From positions 280,991-344,990 of the forward strand of contig CAWBVZ010000011.1 in the NCBI GenBank assembly GCA_963792385.1: 64,000 nucleotides of DNA. The letters run 5' to 3'. This document shows, one piece after another, positions 1-8,241 of the stretch. The notes beneath the pieces were generated by a model. That model made no database searches, had not been told where the DNA came from, and saw nothing but the letters and a program-made list of their open reading frames with translations. This stretch comes from DASSUW01 sp963792385. GTDB taxonomy: Bacteria; Actinomycetota; Thermoleophilia; Solirubrobacterales; Solirubrobacteraceae. Numbering within the stretch: the first letter of the stretch is position 1; each line of letters opens with the position of its first letter. The position numbers and the translations under genes are program-made.

Positions 1-2
1 GG

Positions 3-254
3 GTCTGGACCGACGCCCGCGACGCCGCCACGCTGCGCGCCAACCTGGCGGCCCTTCCCGGCTTCGGCGCGATGAAGATCAAGGCGCTGGGGGCCGTCCT
101 CGCGAAGCGGTTCGACGTGGAAGCCGCGAACGAGCTCGTGCCGTGGCATCCCACGCTCGGCGACGTCGATTCCCCGCAGGCGCTGGCCGATTACCAGGCC
201 GCCAAGCGCGTGCACAAGGCCGAGTGGTCGAAGGCCCGGCCCGCGGGCCGATGA
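3..254 (+). CDS. HhH-GPD-type base-excision repair protein, C-terminal part (5' truncated by window edge)
   Basis: The frame is open from the first bases of the window and ends at TGA 252-254. The visible 83 residues contain ALPGFGAMKIKALGAVLAK, a helix-hairpin-helix-like turn (PGFG) followed by basic residues, and a tail with VPWHPTLGDVDSPQALADY. This matches the C-terminus of the small actinobacterial HhH-GPD repair proteins, which are DNA-glycosylase relatives. The catalytic part lies upstream of the window, so activity cannot be judged. The annotation rests on recognition of the tail and is moderately secure. Confidence 0.6.
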   Translation, partial: VWTDARDAATLRANLAALPGFGAMKIKALGAVLAKRFDVEAANELVPWHPTLGDVDSPQALADYQAAKRVHKAEWSKARPAGR

Positions 255-284
255 GTTTCTGCGCCAGCGCCCGTTAAAGGGTTC

Positions 285-1298
285 ATGAGAGCGCTCATCG
301 AGGCCGCGACGGCGGGCGACGAGTCTGCGTTCGCGGCGCTGGCCGAGCGGCACCGGCGCGAGCTGCAGGTGCACTGCTACCGGATGCTGGGGTCGATCGA
401 GGACTCCGAGGACACCGTGCAGGAGACGTACCTGCGCGCGTGGCGGAGCCGCGAGAGCTTCGGGTCGGACGGCCGCTGGTCGTTCCGCGCGTGGCTGTAC
501 CGGATCGCGACGAACGCGTGTCTCGACGCGCTCGACAAGGCGCCGCGGCGCCTGCTCGCGTCGCAGCTCGGGCAGCCACCGTCACACCCGAGCGGTGCGC
601 CGCCCGCTCCGCTCGAGATCCCGTGGCTGGAGCCGTATCCGGACCAGCTGCTGACGCCCAGCGACGAGCAGCCGGAGGAGATCATCGCGACGCGCGAGAC
701 GATCGAGATCGCGTTCCTCGCCGCGATCCAGCTGCTCGCTCCGCGCGAGCGCGCGGCGCTGATCCTGCGCGACGTGCTGGGCTGGTCGGCGAAGGACACC
801 GCGGAGGTGCTCGAGACGAGCGTCGCCGCCGTCAACAGCGCGCTCCAGCGCGGCCGCGCGACGCTCCGGAAGCACCTCCCGAGGCGCCGAGACGACTGGG
901 CGGCAAACGACACGACCGAGCAGGAGCGCGTCGTCCTCGAGCGCTTCATGGACGCGTTCGAACGCGCCGACACCGCCGCCGTCGCCGCGCTCCTGCGCGA
1001 GGACGCGCAGGCGAACATGCCGCCGTACCCGGGCTGGCACGACGGGCGCGCGATGATCATGGACGGCATCGCGATGGCCTTCGATCGCGCGTCCGAGTTC
1101 TACCTCGGCGACTGGCGATGCGTGCCGACGCGGGCGAACATGCAGCCCGCGGCCGGCTTCTACGTCCGGCGACCCGGCGACGACAAGTTCCGCGCCTTCG
1201 CGCTCGACGTGCTGACGATCGAGGGCGGCGAGATCACCGCATTGACCGCCTTCGAGGCGGTCTTCTTCCCGGCCTTCGGCCTGCCGGCGACACTGTGA
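285..1298 (+). CDS. ECF-type RNA polymerase sigma factor with C-terminal SnoaL-like domain (SigX5/TIGR02960-like)
   Basis: A 337-residue sigma-70 family protein. Region 2 lies at about residues 10-85 (CYRMLGSIEDSEDTVQETYL, then FRAWLYRIATNACLD). Region 4 lies at about 140-200 (LAPRERAALILRDVLGWS, then an HTH with NSALQRGRATLRKHL). The remaining ~130 residues resemble a SnoaL/NTF2-like fold, as in extracytoplasmic sigma factors that use a fused C-terminal domain in place of a separate anti-sigma factor. ATG 285 lies 6 bases after AAAGGG. The stop overlaps the ATG of the following cupin gene (TGATG), so the two are probably co-translated. The regulon is unknown. Confidence 0.85.
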   Translation: MRALIEAATAGDESAFAALAERHRRELQVHCYRMLGSIEDSEDTVQETYLRAWRSRESFGSDGRWSFRAWLYRIATNACLDALDKAPRRLLASQLGQPPSHPSGAPPAPLEIPWLEPYPDQLLTPSDEQPEEIIATRETIEIAFLAAIQLLAPRERAALILRDVLGWSAKDTAEVLETSVAAVNSALQRGRATLRKHLPRRRDDWAANDTTEQERVVLERFMDAFERADTAAVAALLREDAQANMPPYPGWHDGRAMIMDGIAMAFDRASEFYLGDWRCVPTRANMQPAAGFYVRRPGDDKFRAFALDVLTIEGGEITALTAFEAVFFPAFGLPATL

Positions 1299-1606
1299 TG
1301 GGCGAGCGCCTCTCCTTCATCGACCGCCCGCTGCCGCCGTCGTTCGAGCTGCGCGTCGTCGCCGTCGCGCCCGGCCACGAACGGTCCTACGACGAGGCCG
1401 AGTGGCGCGGGGCGCTGGTTGTGGTCGAGCGCGGCGAGATCGAGCTCGAGTGCCTGGCGGGCAACCGCCTGAGCTGCGGCGCCGGCTCGGTGCTGTGGCT
1501 GGTCGGGCTGCCGCTGCGCGCGCTCCACAACCACGGGCCCGGGACCGCCGTGCTGGCCGCCGTCACAAAGCGCCGCGATGAGTTTTCGGCACCCCCGCAG
1601 TTATAG
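1298..1606 (+). CDS. small cupin-like protein coupled to the sigma factor
   Basis: A 102-residue acidic protein whose ATG shares one base with the sigma-factor stop codon. A single beta-barrel pattern is visible: PGHERSYDEAEW, GALVVVERGEIELECLAG, LSCGAGSVLWL, then LRALHNHGPGTAVL. The glycine spacing is cupin-like, but most of the usual metal-binding histidines are missing (one HNH remains). The tight coupling suggests it senses something for, or modulates, the sigma factor. That is inference; it could also be an independent small-molecule-binding protein. Confidence 0.6.
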   Translation: MGERLSFIDRPLPPSFELRVVAVAPGHERSYDEAEWRGALVVVERGEIELECLAGNRLSCGAGSVLWLVGLPLRALHNHGPGTAVLAAVTKRRDEFSAPPQL

Positions 1607-1642
1607 GTGCAGAACCCCCCGAAGACCGAGGAGATCGACACC

Positions 1643-3106
1643 GTGACTGCTGAGACGACATCTGACCGCAAACGCTGGATGGCGCTGTACGTGCTGTGCG
1701 CCGGCGTATTGATGATCGTGATCGACGCCACGATCGTGAACGTTGCACTGCCGTCGATCCAGGACGATCTCGGCTTCTCGCAGAGCAGCCTCGCGTGGGT
1801 CGTGAACGCGTATCTGATCGCGTTCGGCGGCCTGCTCCTGCTCGCCGGTCGCATCGGCGATCTGATCGGCCAGCGGCGGATCTTCCTTATCGGCCTCGCG
1901 GTCTTCACGGCCGCCTCCCTGCTGTGCGCCGTGGCGCAGACCCAGGAAATGCTCATCGTCGCGCGCTTCGTCCAGGGCGTCGGCGGCGCGCTGACCTCCG
2001 CGGTGATCCTGGGCATGATCGTGACGATGTTCCCGGAGCCGCGCGAGCAGGCGAAGGCGATCGGCGTCTACGGCTTCGTGGCCTCCGCGGGCGGGTCGAT
2101 CGGCCTGCTGGCCGGCGGCGCGCTGACCCAGGCCATCAACTGGCACTGGATCTTCTTCATCAACATTCCCGTCGGCATCGTGACCGCGCTGCTCGCCGTC
2201 CGCCTGATCGCGGACCGGCCCGGCATCGGCATCAAGGCCGGCGCCGACCTCCCCGGCGCCGTCCTCCTCACCGGCGGCCTGATGCTCGGCGTCTACACGA
2301 TCCTGCAGGTGACCGAGCAGGGCTGGGGCTCGACCCAGACGCTCGCGCTCGGCGCGGTGTCGATCGCCCTGCTGGTTGCGTTCGTCGCGCGCCAGGCACG
2401 GATCGCGAACCCGCTGATGCCGCTACGGCTGTTCCACTCGCGCAACGTGTCGGGATCGAACTTGGTGCAGGCACTGCTCGTGGCCGGGATGTTCGGGATG
2501 TTCTTCCTCGGCGCCCTCTACATGCAGCAGGTCCTGGGCTACGACGCGCTCCAGGTCGGCCTCGCGTTCCTGCCGTCGACGATCGTGATGGGCACGATGT
2601 CGCTGCGCTTCTCGGGTCCGCTGAACATGCGCTTCGGCCCGCTGGCGACGCTGATCCCGAGCCTCGTGCTCATCGGGGCAGGGCTGCTGCTGTTCGCGCG
2701 CACGCCGGTCGACGGCACGTACGCGATCGACATCCTGCCGCCGATGGTCCTGATCGGCGCCGGTGCCGGCCTCGGCTTCCCGTCGCTGATGATGCTGGCC
2801 ATGTCGGGCGCGACGCCGAGTGACTCCGGCCTCGCCTCGGGCCTGGTCAACACGAGCGTGCAGGTCGGCGGCGCGATCGGCCTCGCTGTGCTCGCCACGC
2901 TGGCGACCGGGCGGACCGAGAGCCTGCTCGCCGACGGCGCGTCGCAGGCGGCAGCGCTCAACTCCGGCTTCCACCTCGCCTACCTGATCGGAGCGATCCT
3001 GGTGGCCGTGGCGATCGTGGTCGCCGTCAGCGTGCTGCGCGCGCCGAAGCCGGCCAAGCAGCACGCCGAGCGGAGCCAGCTGAACCCGGTCTCCGACGCC
3101 GCTTAG
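1643..3106 (+). CDS. DHA2 family MFS drug exporter (EmrB/QacA type)
   Basis: A 14-helix-type proton-coupled exporter of about 487 residues in the cytoplasmic membrane. Motif A is visible as GRIGDLIGQRR after helix 2, the D1-type IDATIVNVALPSI in helix 1, and the motif C region GGSIGLLAGG. I chose GTG 1643 because GAGGAG lies about 10 bases upstream. A longer in-frame GTG at 1607 directly follows the cupin stop and would add 12 residues lacking the hydrophobic pattern. The substrate cannot be read from sequence. The 3' end overlaps the convergent small membrane protein by 4 bases. Confidence 0.88.
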   Translation: MTAETTSDRKRWMALYVLCAGVLMIVIDATIVNVALPSIQDDLGFSQSSLAWVVNAYLIAFGGLLLLAGRIGDLIGQRRIFLIGLAVFTAASLLCAVAQTQEMLIVARFVQGVGGALTSAVILGMIVTMFPEPREQAKAIGVYGFVASAGGSIGLLAGGALTQAINWHWIFFINIPVGIVTALLAVRLIADRPGIGIKAGADLPGAVLLTGGLMLGVYTILQVTEQGWGSTQTLALGAVSIALLVAFVARQARIANPLMPLRLFHSRNVSGSNLVQALLVAGMFGMFFLGALYMQQVLGYDALQVGLAFLPSTIVMGTMSLRFSGPLNMRFGPLATLIPSLVLIGAGLLLFARTPVDGTYAIDILPPMVLIGAGAGLGFPSLMMLAMSGATPSDSGLASGLVNTSVQVGGAIGLAVLATLATGRTESLLADGASQAAALNSGFHLAYLIGAILVAVAIVVAVSVLRAPKPAKQHAERSQLNPVSDAA

Positions 3107-3384
3107 CCGCGGCCCTGCTCACGCAGCTGCTCCGTGATTCGCCGCATCTCGGCCGCCACCGGATCCTCGGTGGCGGCGGGTGCGGCGATCTCCGAGGAGG
3201 AGCTGCGCTTGACGGTTCGCTTGCGCTTGGCGGATCGCAGCGTTCCCCACGCCCACAGGCCGGCCGCCGCGAGCACCGCGAGCGCGACGATCCACAGGAT
3301 GGCTGAGATCGCGCCGATCACGATCTTGAACGCCACGACCGCGACGATGACGAGCACGAGGATTGCGAGCGCGCGTTTGAGCAT
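3103..3384 (-). CDS. small two-helix membrane protein
   Basis: A 93-residue protein. Residues 4-50 are almost wholly hydrophobic (RALAILVLVIVAVVAFKIVI, then ILWIVALAVLAAAGLWAW) and make two membrane segments. A basic cytoplasmic-type stretch (KRKRTVKR) and an acidic, coiled C-terminal tail follow. No family is recognised. It is convergent with the DHA2 exporter, sharing 4 bases at the stop codons, and lies 12 bases downstream of the AlkZ-like gene on the same strand, so it may be the last gene of that operon. Confidence 0.6.
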   Translation of the reverse strand: MLKRALAILVLVIVAVVAFKIVIGAISAILWIVALAVLAAAGLWAWGTLRSAKRKRTVKRSSSSEIAAPAATEDPVAAEMRRITEQLREQGRG

Positions 3385-3396
3385 GACTTGAAGGTA

Positions 3397-4494
3397 CTAG
3401 CCGACCGCGGGCTCGAAGCGGACGTCGCGCATCGCAGCGTCCGCGGCGGCGAAGTCGATCATCCGCTGTGCCTCCTCGGCCACCGCGTCGTGGTCGGCCG
3501 GCGCGAGCTCCCAGGCCGGAAGGATTACGAGCGTCGCCCGGCGGCGGCCCTCGCGCTCGATCCACCAGGTCGCGCGCAGCATCCCGTCGACGAGCACGTT
3601 GTTGAAGAAGCGGCCGAGACCGAGCATCACCTCCCAGGGGAAGTCCGCCGGGATGATCCGCCGGCGGTTGGCGTGCCCGAGCAGCACGTTGTCGTACTCG
3701 CCGAGGAACCGCACGGGCGCCGGCGTGTCGGGGTCTGGCCGTGGCGCGTCGGGCAGGTCGAACAGCTCGCGGCCGTCCTCGCCCTCGAAGGTCACGAGCC
3801 GCGGTCGCAGCCGCTCGAACACCTCCGCCAGCTTCGTCAGGCCCGACCAGTTCTGCGCGTCCATCGCCGACGCCGGGCCGAACGCGCGCAGGTAGCGCAG
3901 GACCACCTCGTCGATCGACGGCTCGGCCTCGAGCGCGCGGCCGGTCCAGTCCTCGATCGTCGCGTACTTCGCGTGGCCGCCGGCGCCCCACACGCCGCGC
4001 GGCGGCACCTGCACGAGCGGCACGTACACGCGCGCGGCGTTGGCGATCGCCTCGACGTCGTCGCCGATGCCGCGCTCGACGAGCCGGCGCGCGACCTCGC
4101 GCGCGGTCAGCGGCTCGTCGGCGAGGATCTCGCGGACGCCGGCGGCGAGCTCCGCGAGGTCGGCGCCGCCCATCCGCCGCCCGAACGCGCCGTTGTGGCC
4201 GCGGATCGCGGCGACCTGCACCAGCGGCCGCAGCAGCAGGGCGTCAGGCACCGTGACGAGGTGCACGGTGCCGCGCATCAGCGTCATGCGCACGGCCTCG
4301 CGCTCGGTCAGCATCCGCCCGAGCACGTGCGGGTCGAAGCCCTCCAGGCGTGACCACAGCCCGAAGTAGGGCGGCATCGGCGCCTGTGCCTGGAGCCCGA
4401 CGAGGTGCTCGAGCGCGTCGGCGACCGGCATGTCGGTCCGGCGCAGCAGCAGCTGGCGCGCGAGCAGCGCGCGGTTGAGCGCGCGGCGGTTCAC
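3397..4494 (-). CDS. winged-helix DNA glycosylase of the AlkZ/YcaQ (HTH_42) family
   Basis: A 365-residue protein matching the HTH_42 superfamily, which includes the interstrand-crosslink and bulky-alkyl glycosylases AlkZ and YcaQ. The catalytic QxQ motif is present as Q35-A-Q37 in LVGLQAQAP, followed by PYFGLWSRL. MTLMRGTVHLV and the winged-helix repeat region are also visible. Length is normal for the family. The start overlaps the stop of the upstream TAP hydrolase gene by 4 bases (ATGA), implying co-expression. The repair role is inferred from the family; the exact lesion is unknown. Confidence 0.78.
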   Translation of the reverse strand: MNRRALNRALLARQLLLRRTDMPVADALEHLVGLQAQAPMPPYFGLWSRLEGFDPHVLGRMLTEREAVRMTLMRGTVHLVTVPDALLLRPLVQVAAIRGHNGAFGRRMGGADLAELAAGVREILADEPLTAREVARRLVERGIGDDVEAIANAARVYVPLVQVPPRGVWGAGGHAKYATIEDWTGRALEAEPSIDEVVLRYLRAFGPASAMDAQNWSGLTKLAEVFERLRPRLVTFEGEDGRELFDLPDAPRPDPDTPAPVRFLGEYDNVLLGHANRRRIIPADFPWEVMLGLGRFFNNVLVDGMLRATWWIEREGRRRATLVILPAWELAPADHDAVAEEAQRMIDFAAADAAMRDVRFEPAVG

Positions 4495-6323
4495 GGCGCG
4501 AGAATCGTGGTGCGCACGCGGCGGCCGTCGATCGCGCCGGCGATCGTCGCGCGTGCGAGCCGCTGCCGCAGGTTCCAGCGCGCGCGCAGGTGCCCGCGCC
4601 GTCCGATGCGCAGGTCCGCGCGCACGGCGCCGGTGTCGAGTCGCCAGGTCGCGGTCCCGCTCACCGGCACGTCGCGGGTGAACCGCGCGGCCCGGAAGCG
4701 GAAGCGGACCAGGCGCGTGCCCGTGTAGCTCCAGCGCCCGCCGCGCAGGCCGCGGTCGCTGCCGCTGTAGTTGAGCGACCAGCGCTGGATCGCGTCGGCG
4801 ACCATCGCGGCCGCGGAGGCGGCGACGCCGGTCGCGCCGGGCGCCGCTCTCCGCCGGAAGCGGTCAACGACGTGCACCTCGGCGACCCGGCCGGCGCAGC
4901 TCGTGTCGCCGGCGTCGAGCGTGCGGATGAACCGGCGCACGAGCGGCGCGGCGCAGCCCGTCCGGTCGGACAACGCCGAGACGTGGATCGTGTTGTGCAT
5001 CTCCACGAACGTCGAACGCGGGAAGCGGGAGGCGACGACGAGCGCGCCCGACGACGCGGTGATGTTGTCGAGGTCGCCGTTGATCACCAGCGTCGGCACG
5101 GCGGGGTACGGGTCGCCAGGTGGGGCGGGCGGGTCGGGGAAGAGCGGGCCGGGCCAGCGCAGGCACGCGGTCGCTCCCTCGTAGTCGAGGCCGGTCCAGA
5201 CGGTCGGTGAGAACGGGGCGAAGCGAGCGGCGGGCTGCGCTGCGCGCGCCTGCGCGAGCTGTGCGCGACGGTCCGCGAAGCGCGCCGCCGGATCCCACAG
5301 CTGCGGGTAGTCGTGGCAGGTGACGGCGAGGTAGAGCGCTTCGGAGAAGCCGCGCACCGGCGAGGCGGTCGGGTCGAGCGTGCTCTCGGCGACCAGCCGC
5401 AGTAGCGGCGCGCGGTCGCCCGCCTCGAACGCGTGGATCGCGGCCACCAGGTCGCGGTAGACGGTGAGGTTCCCGTACGCCGACTGGACCACCGTCGCCA
5501 GCGACGTCTCGTCGATCCGCACGCGGATGCGGTTCCCGTCCGTGTCCAGCCCGCGGCCGCTCACCGGGTGTCGCCGGACCCTGTCCACCGTGCGCGTCAG
5601 CGCCGCGAGCGGATCCTCGCCGCACACCGGACGGCGCTCGCAGGCCAGCCGCAGGCCGCGCCAGGTCGCCTCCGCGAGGTCGCCGAATGCCGGGTCGGTC
5701 CCCGGCAACGGGTAGGTCCCGTCGAGCACGAGCGAGCGCAGCCGGTCGCCGTGCCGGACCGCGAACGCCTGGCCGACGTAGGAGCCATACGAGTCGCCGT
5801 AGAAGTCGACCTTGTCGATCTTCAGCGCGTCGAGCACCGCCGCGAGGTCGTCCACGACCGCGTGCGTCCCGTAGAAATCGACGCGCAGCCCGAGCTGCGC
5901 CGCGCAGCGGCCGGCGCGGCGCACGTAGTCATCGACCGTGCGGCGCAGCGCCGGGCAGTCGAGCGCGCCCGAGAGCCCGGTGCCGCGGGCGTCGACGAGC
6001 AGCAGGTCGCGCCGGTTCATCAGCGGCCGGTCGAGCGCGAGGTAGTAGCTGCGGCTGTCAGTGGTCGAGTAGCCCGGCCCGCCCTCGACGTCGACCATCG
6101 TGCCGAGCGACGGGCGGGTGCTGTCGCGCCGCCGGTAGTGCTCGAACTCGATGCGGATCGTCACGTCGGTCGATCCCGCGCGGTCGAGCGGCACCGCCAC
6201 GTACCCGCAGCGCGCGCCCGCCGCCGCATCCCGGCACGGATGCCAATGCGGCGCGGCGGCGTGGGCGGCGGGAGCCAGGACGGCAACGGCGGTCGCCACC
6301 GCCAGCACGGCCGGGAATCTCAC
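4491..6323 (-). CDS. secreted alpha/beta hydrolase, tripeptidyl-aminopeptidase (TAP) type
   Basis: A 610-residue exported protein with an N-terminal signal peptide (hydrophobic run about 3-20, AHA-A cleavage pattern). The hydrolase core shows the oxyanion motif GGPGYST at about 81-87, the nucleophile elbow GDSYGS with Ser178, and a C-terminal TAP domain. LVINGDLDNIT and HNTIHVS carry the likely Asp and His. The last ~120 residues are an extra basic beta-rich region. Relatives are actinobacterial SlpD/SlpE-type exported peptidases; the substrate is not deducible. The gene overlaps the AlkZ-like gene downstream by 4 bases. Confidence 0.85.
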   Translation of the reverse strand: MRFPAVLAVATAVAVLAPAAHAAAPHWHPCRDAAAGARCGYVAVPLDRAGSTDVTIRIEFEHYRRRDSTRPSLGTMVDVEGGPGYSTTDSRSYYLALDRPLMNRRDLLLVDARGTGLSGALDCPALRRTVDDYVRRAGRCAAQLGLRVDFYGTHAVVDDLAAVLDALKIDKVDFYGDSYGSYVGQAFAVRHGDRLRSLVLDGTYPLPGTDPAFGDLAEATWRGLRLACERRPVCGEDPLAALTRTVDRVRRHPVSGRGLDTDGNRIRVRIDETSLATVVQSAYGNLTVYRDLVAAIHAFEAGDRAPLLRLVAESTLDPTASPVRGFSEALYLAVTCHDYPQLWDPAARFADRRAQLAQARAAQPAARFAPFSPTVWTGLDYEGATACLRWPGPLFPDPPAPPGDPYPAVPTLVINGDLDNITASSGALVVASRFPRSTFVEMHNTIHVSALSDRTGCAAPLVRRFIRTLDAGDTSCAGRVAEVHVVDRFRRRAAPGATGVAASAAAMVADAIQRWSLNYSGSDRGLRGGRWSYTGTRLVRFRFRAARFTRDVPVSGTATWRLDTGAVRADLRIGRRGHLRARWNLRQRLARATIAGAIDGRRVRTTILAP

Positions 6324-6332
6324 ATGCGCACC

Positions 6333-6785
6333 CTATGCGACGGCCTCCTCGATCTCCGGGTCGGGCGCCATCGCGAGGCCGACGCCGACGAGGTTCCAGG
6401 CGTTGATGGCGATGATCGCGCCGATCAGGTTGCCGAGCTCGGTCGTGCCGAACTGGCGCGCGGCCTCGTCGTACACGTCATCCGGCACGCCCGCATCGGG
6501 GAGGCGGGTCATCGCCTCGGTGAGCGCGAGCGCCGCCCGCTCGCGATCGTCGAAGAACGGCGTCTTACGCCACGCGGCGAGCGCCCAGATCCGGCGCTCG
6601 CTCTCGCCCGCAGCGCGAGCGTCGCTCGAGTGGCTGTCGACGCAGTACGAGCACCCGTTGATCTGCGACGCGCGGATCCGGATCAGCTCACGGATGGTGG
6701 GGTCGAAGTCGACGCTGCGATCGAGCGCGTTGACTGCGCGGTAGACGCCCGGAGCGGCCGAGGAGAGGGAGATTCGATCGGTCAT
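6333..6785 (-). CDS. AhpD/carboxymuconolactone decarboxylase family peroxidase-like protein
   Basis: A 150-residue all-helical protein of the AhpD-like superfamily. The redox motif is C45-S-Y-C48 with H52 nearby, the arrangement used by alkylhydroperoxidase D for thiol-dependent peroxide reduction. It is divergent from the MocR regulator gene with only 47 bases between the two start codons, so that regulator is the likely controller. It ends 9 bases before the start of the secreted hydrolase on the same strand, so read-through into that gene is possible. Confidence 0.85.
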   Translation of the reverse strand: MTDRISLSSAAPGVYRAVNALDRSVDFDPTIRELIRIRASQINGCSYCVDSHSSDARAAGESERRIWALAAWRKTPFFDDRERAALALTEAMTRLPDAGVPDDVYDEAARQFGTTELGNLIGAIIAINAWNLVGVGLAMAPDPEIEEAVA

Positions 6786-6832
6786 GGGTCGCAGGCTAGG
6801 CTGCAAGTGATCCAGAGAACAGAGCCACTTCG

Positions 6833-8221
6833 ATGCCGAAATCTTGGACCACTTCCGCGACCCTTCACCTCGCTCTCGAGCCCGGCCCGCGGCGCAGCGG
6901 GCTCGAGGGCGCGCTGCGCGCCGCGATCCGTGAAGGGCGACTCGCCGCCGCCACGCGGCTGCCGTCGACGCGCGCGCTCGCGCACGATCTCGGCCTGGCC
7001 CGCGGCACGGTGGTCGAGGCGTTCGCGCAGTTGCAGGCCGAGGGCTACCTCGAATCCCGTCGCGGCGCCGGCACCTGGGTCGCCGCGGTCGCCGCCCCGA
7101 CGGCCACCGCCGCACCAGCGCGGGCGGCGGAACGCCTGCCGCGCTTCAGCTGGCATCCCGGCCTGCCGGACCTGACCGAGTTCCCGCACGCCGCGTGGGC
7201 GAGCGCCCTGCGCCGCGGCCTGCACGAGGCGCCGGCGGCAAGCCTCGGCTACGGCGACCCGCGCGGCCGGCCGGAGCTGCGTGAGGCACTCGCCGACTAT
7301 CTCGCGCGAGCGCGCGGGGCGGTCGCCGACCCGGAGCTGATCGTCGTCACCGCGGGATTCAGCCAGGCACTCGCGCTCCTCGCGCGTGTGCTGCGCGCGC
7401 GTGGCGTGACGCGGATCGCAATGGAGGATCCCTGCCTGACGGAGCACCGCGACATCGCGACCGCCGCCGGGCTCGACGTCGCGCCGCTCGCGGTCGACGG
7501 CCGCGGTGCGCGCACCGAGCGGCTCGCCGCCACGCGCGCCGGCGCCGCGCTGCTCGCGCCGGCGCATCAGTTCCCGCTCGGGACCGTCCTGCATCCGGAG
7601 CGCCGCGCGGCGGCGGTCGCATGGGCGCGCACGACCGGTGGCCTGTTGATCGAGGACGACTACGACGCCGAGCTGCGCTACGACCGTCAACCCGTCGGCG
7701 CGCTGCAGGCGCTCGATCCCGACCACGTGGTCTACGCGGGCACGGCGAGCAAGACGCTCGCGCCCGGGCTGCGGCTCGGGTGGCTGCTGCTGCCGCGGCG
7801 GCTGCTCGATCCCGTGTGCGCACTTCGCGAGGACGGCCATGTGGCGGCGACCGAGCAGATCGCGTTCGCCGAGTTGCTACGGTCCGGCGCGTTCGAGCGC
7901 CACGTGCGCCGGATGCGCGCGCGCTACCGGGCACGCCGCGACCGGCTCGTGGCGATGCTCGCCGCGAGCGCTCCCGCCGTCGAGCCGGTCGGCATCTCGG
8001 CGGGGCTGCGCGTGCTGCTCGAGCTCCCGCGCGACGGCGAGTCCGGCGCCGCGCTCGCCCGCCGCGGCCGCGAGCGCTCGATCGAGCTTTTCCCGGTCGC
8101 GCCGTACTACCACGGCGGCCGCGCGACCCACGACGGCGTCGTCGTCGGCTACGCGGCGCTCCCGGAGCACGCCTTCAGCGCCGGTCTTGCCGCGCTCGGC
8201 GATCTCCTTGCGGACGCGTGA
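6833..8221 (+). CDS. MocR/PdxR family transcriptional regulator (GntR HTH fused to aminotransferase-like domain)
   Basis: A 462-residue fusion. The N-terminal GntR-type winged helix (about 20-85) contains RLPSTRALAHDLGLARGTVV and AEGYLESRRGAGTWV. The rest is an inactive-aminotransferase-like domain with the PLP-binding lysine K307 in TASKTLAPG and LIEDDYDAELRY. Such regulators respond to PLP or related amines. It is divergently transcribed from the AhpD-like gene across 47 bases, which must hold both promoters and the operator. Target regulation is inferred from this arrangement only. Confidence 0.9.
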   Translation: MPKSWTTSATLHLALEPGPRRSGLEGALRAAIREGRLAAATRLPSTRALAHDLGLARGTVVEAFAQLQAEGYLESRRGAGTWVAAVAAPTATAAPARAAERLPRFSWHPGLPDLTEFPHAAWASALRRGLHEAPAASLGYGDPRGRPELREALADYLARARGAVADPELIVVTAGFSQALALLARVLRARGVTRIAMEDPCLTEHRDIATAAGLDVAPLAVDGRGARTERLAATRAGAALLAPAHQFPLGTVLHPERRAAAVAWARTTGGLLIEDDYDAELRYDRQPVGALQALDPDHVVYAGTASKTLAPGLRLGWLLLPRRLLDPVCALREDGHVAATEQIAFAELLRSGAFERHVRRMRARYRARRDRLVAMLAASAPAVEPVGISAGLRVLLELPRDGESGAALARRGRERSIELFPVAPYYHGGRATHDGVVVGYAALPEHAFSAGLAALGDLLADA

Positions 8222-8241
8222 GGTCGAGCTACGATCGACAC

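Noticed and set aside
440..1300. Very long arginine- or proline-rich open frames opposite or beside real genes throughout the window
   Set aside because: These are typical spurious frames in GC-rich DNA; the true genes in the same places have clear family motifs and proper starts.
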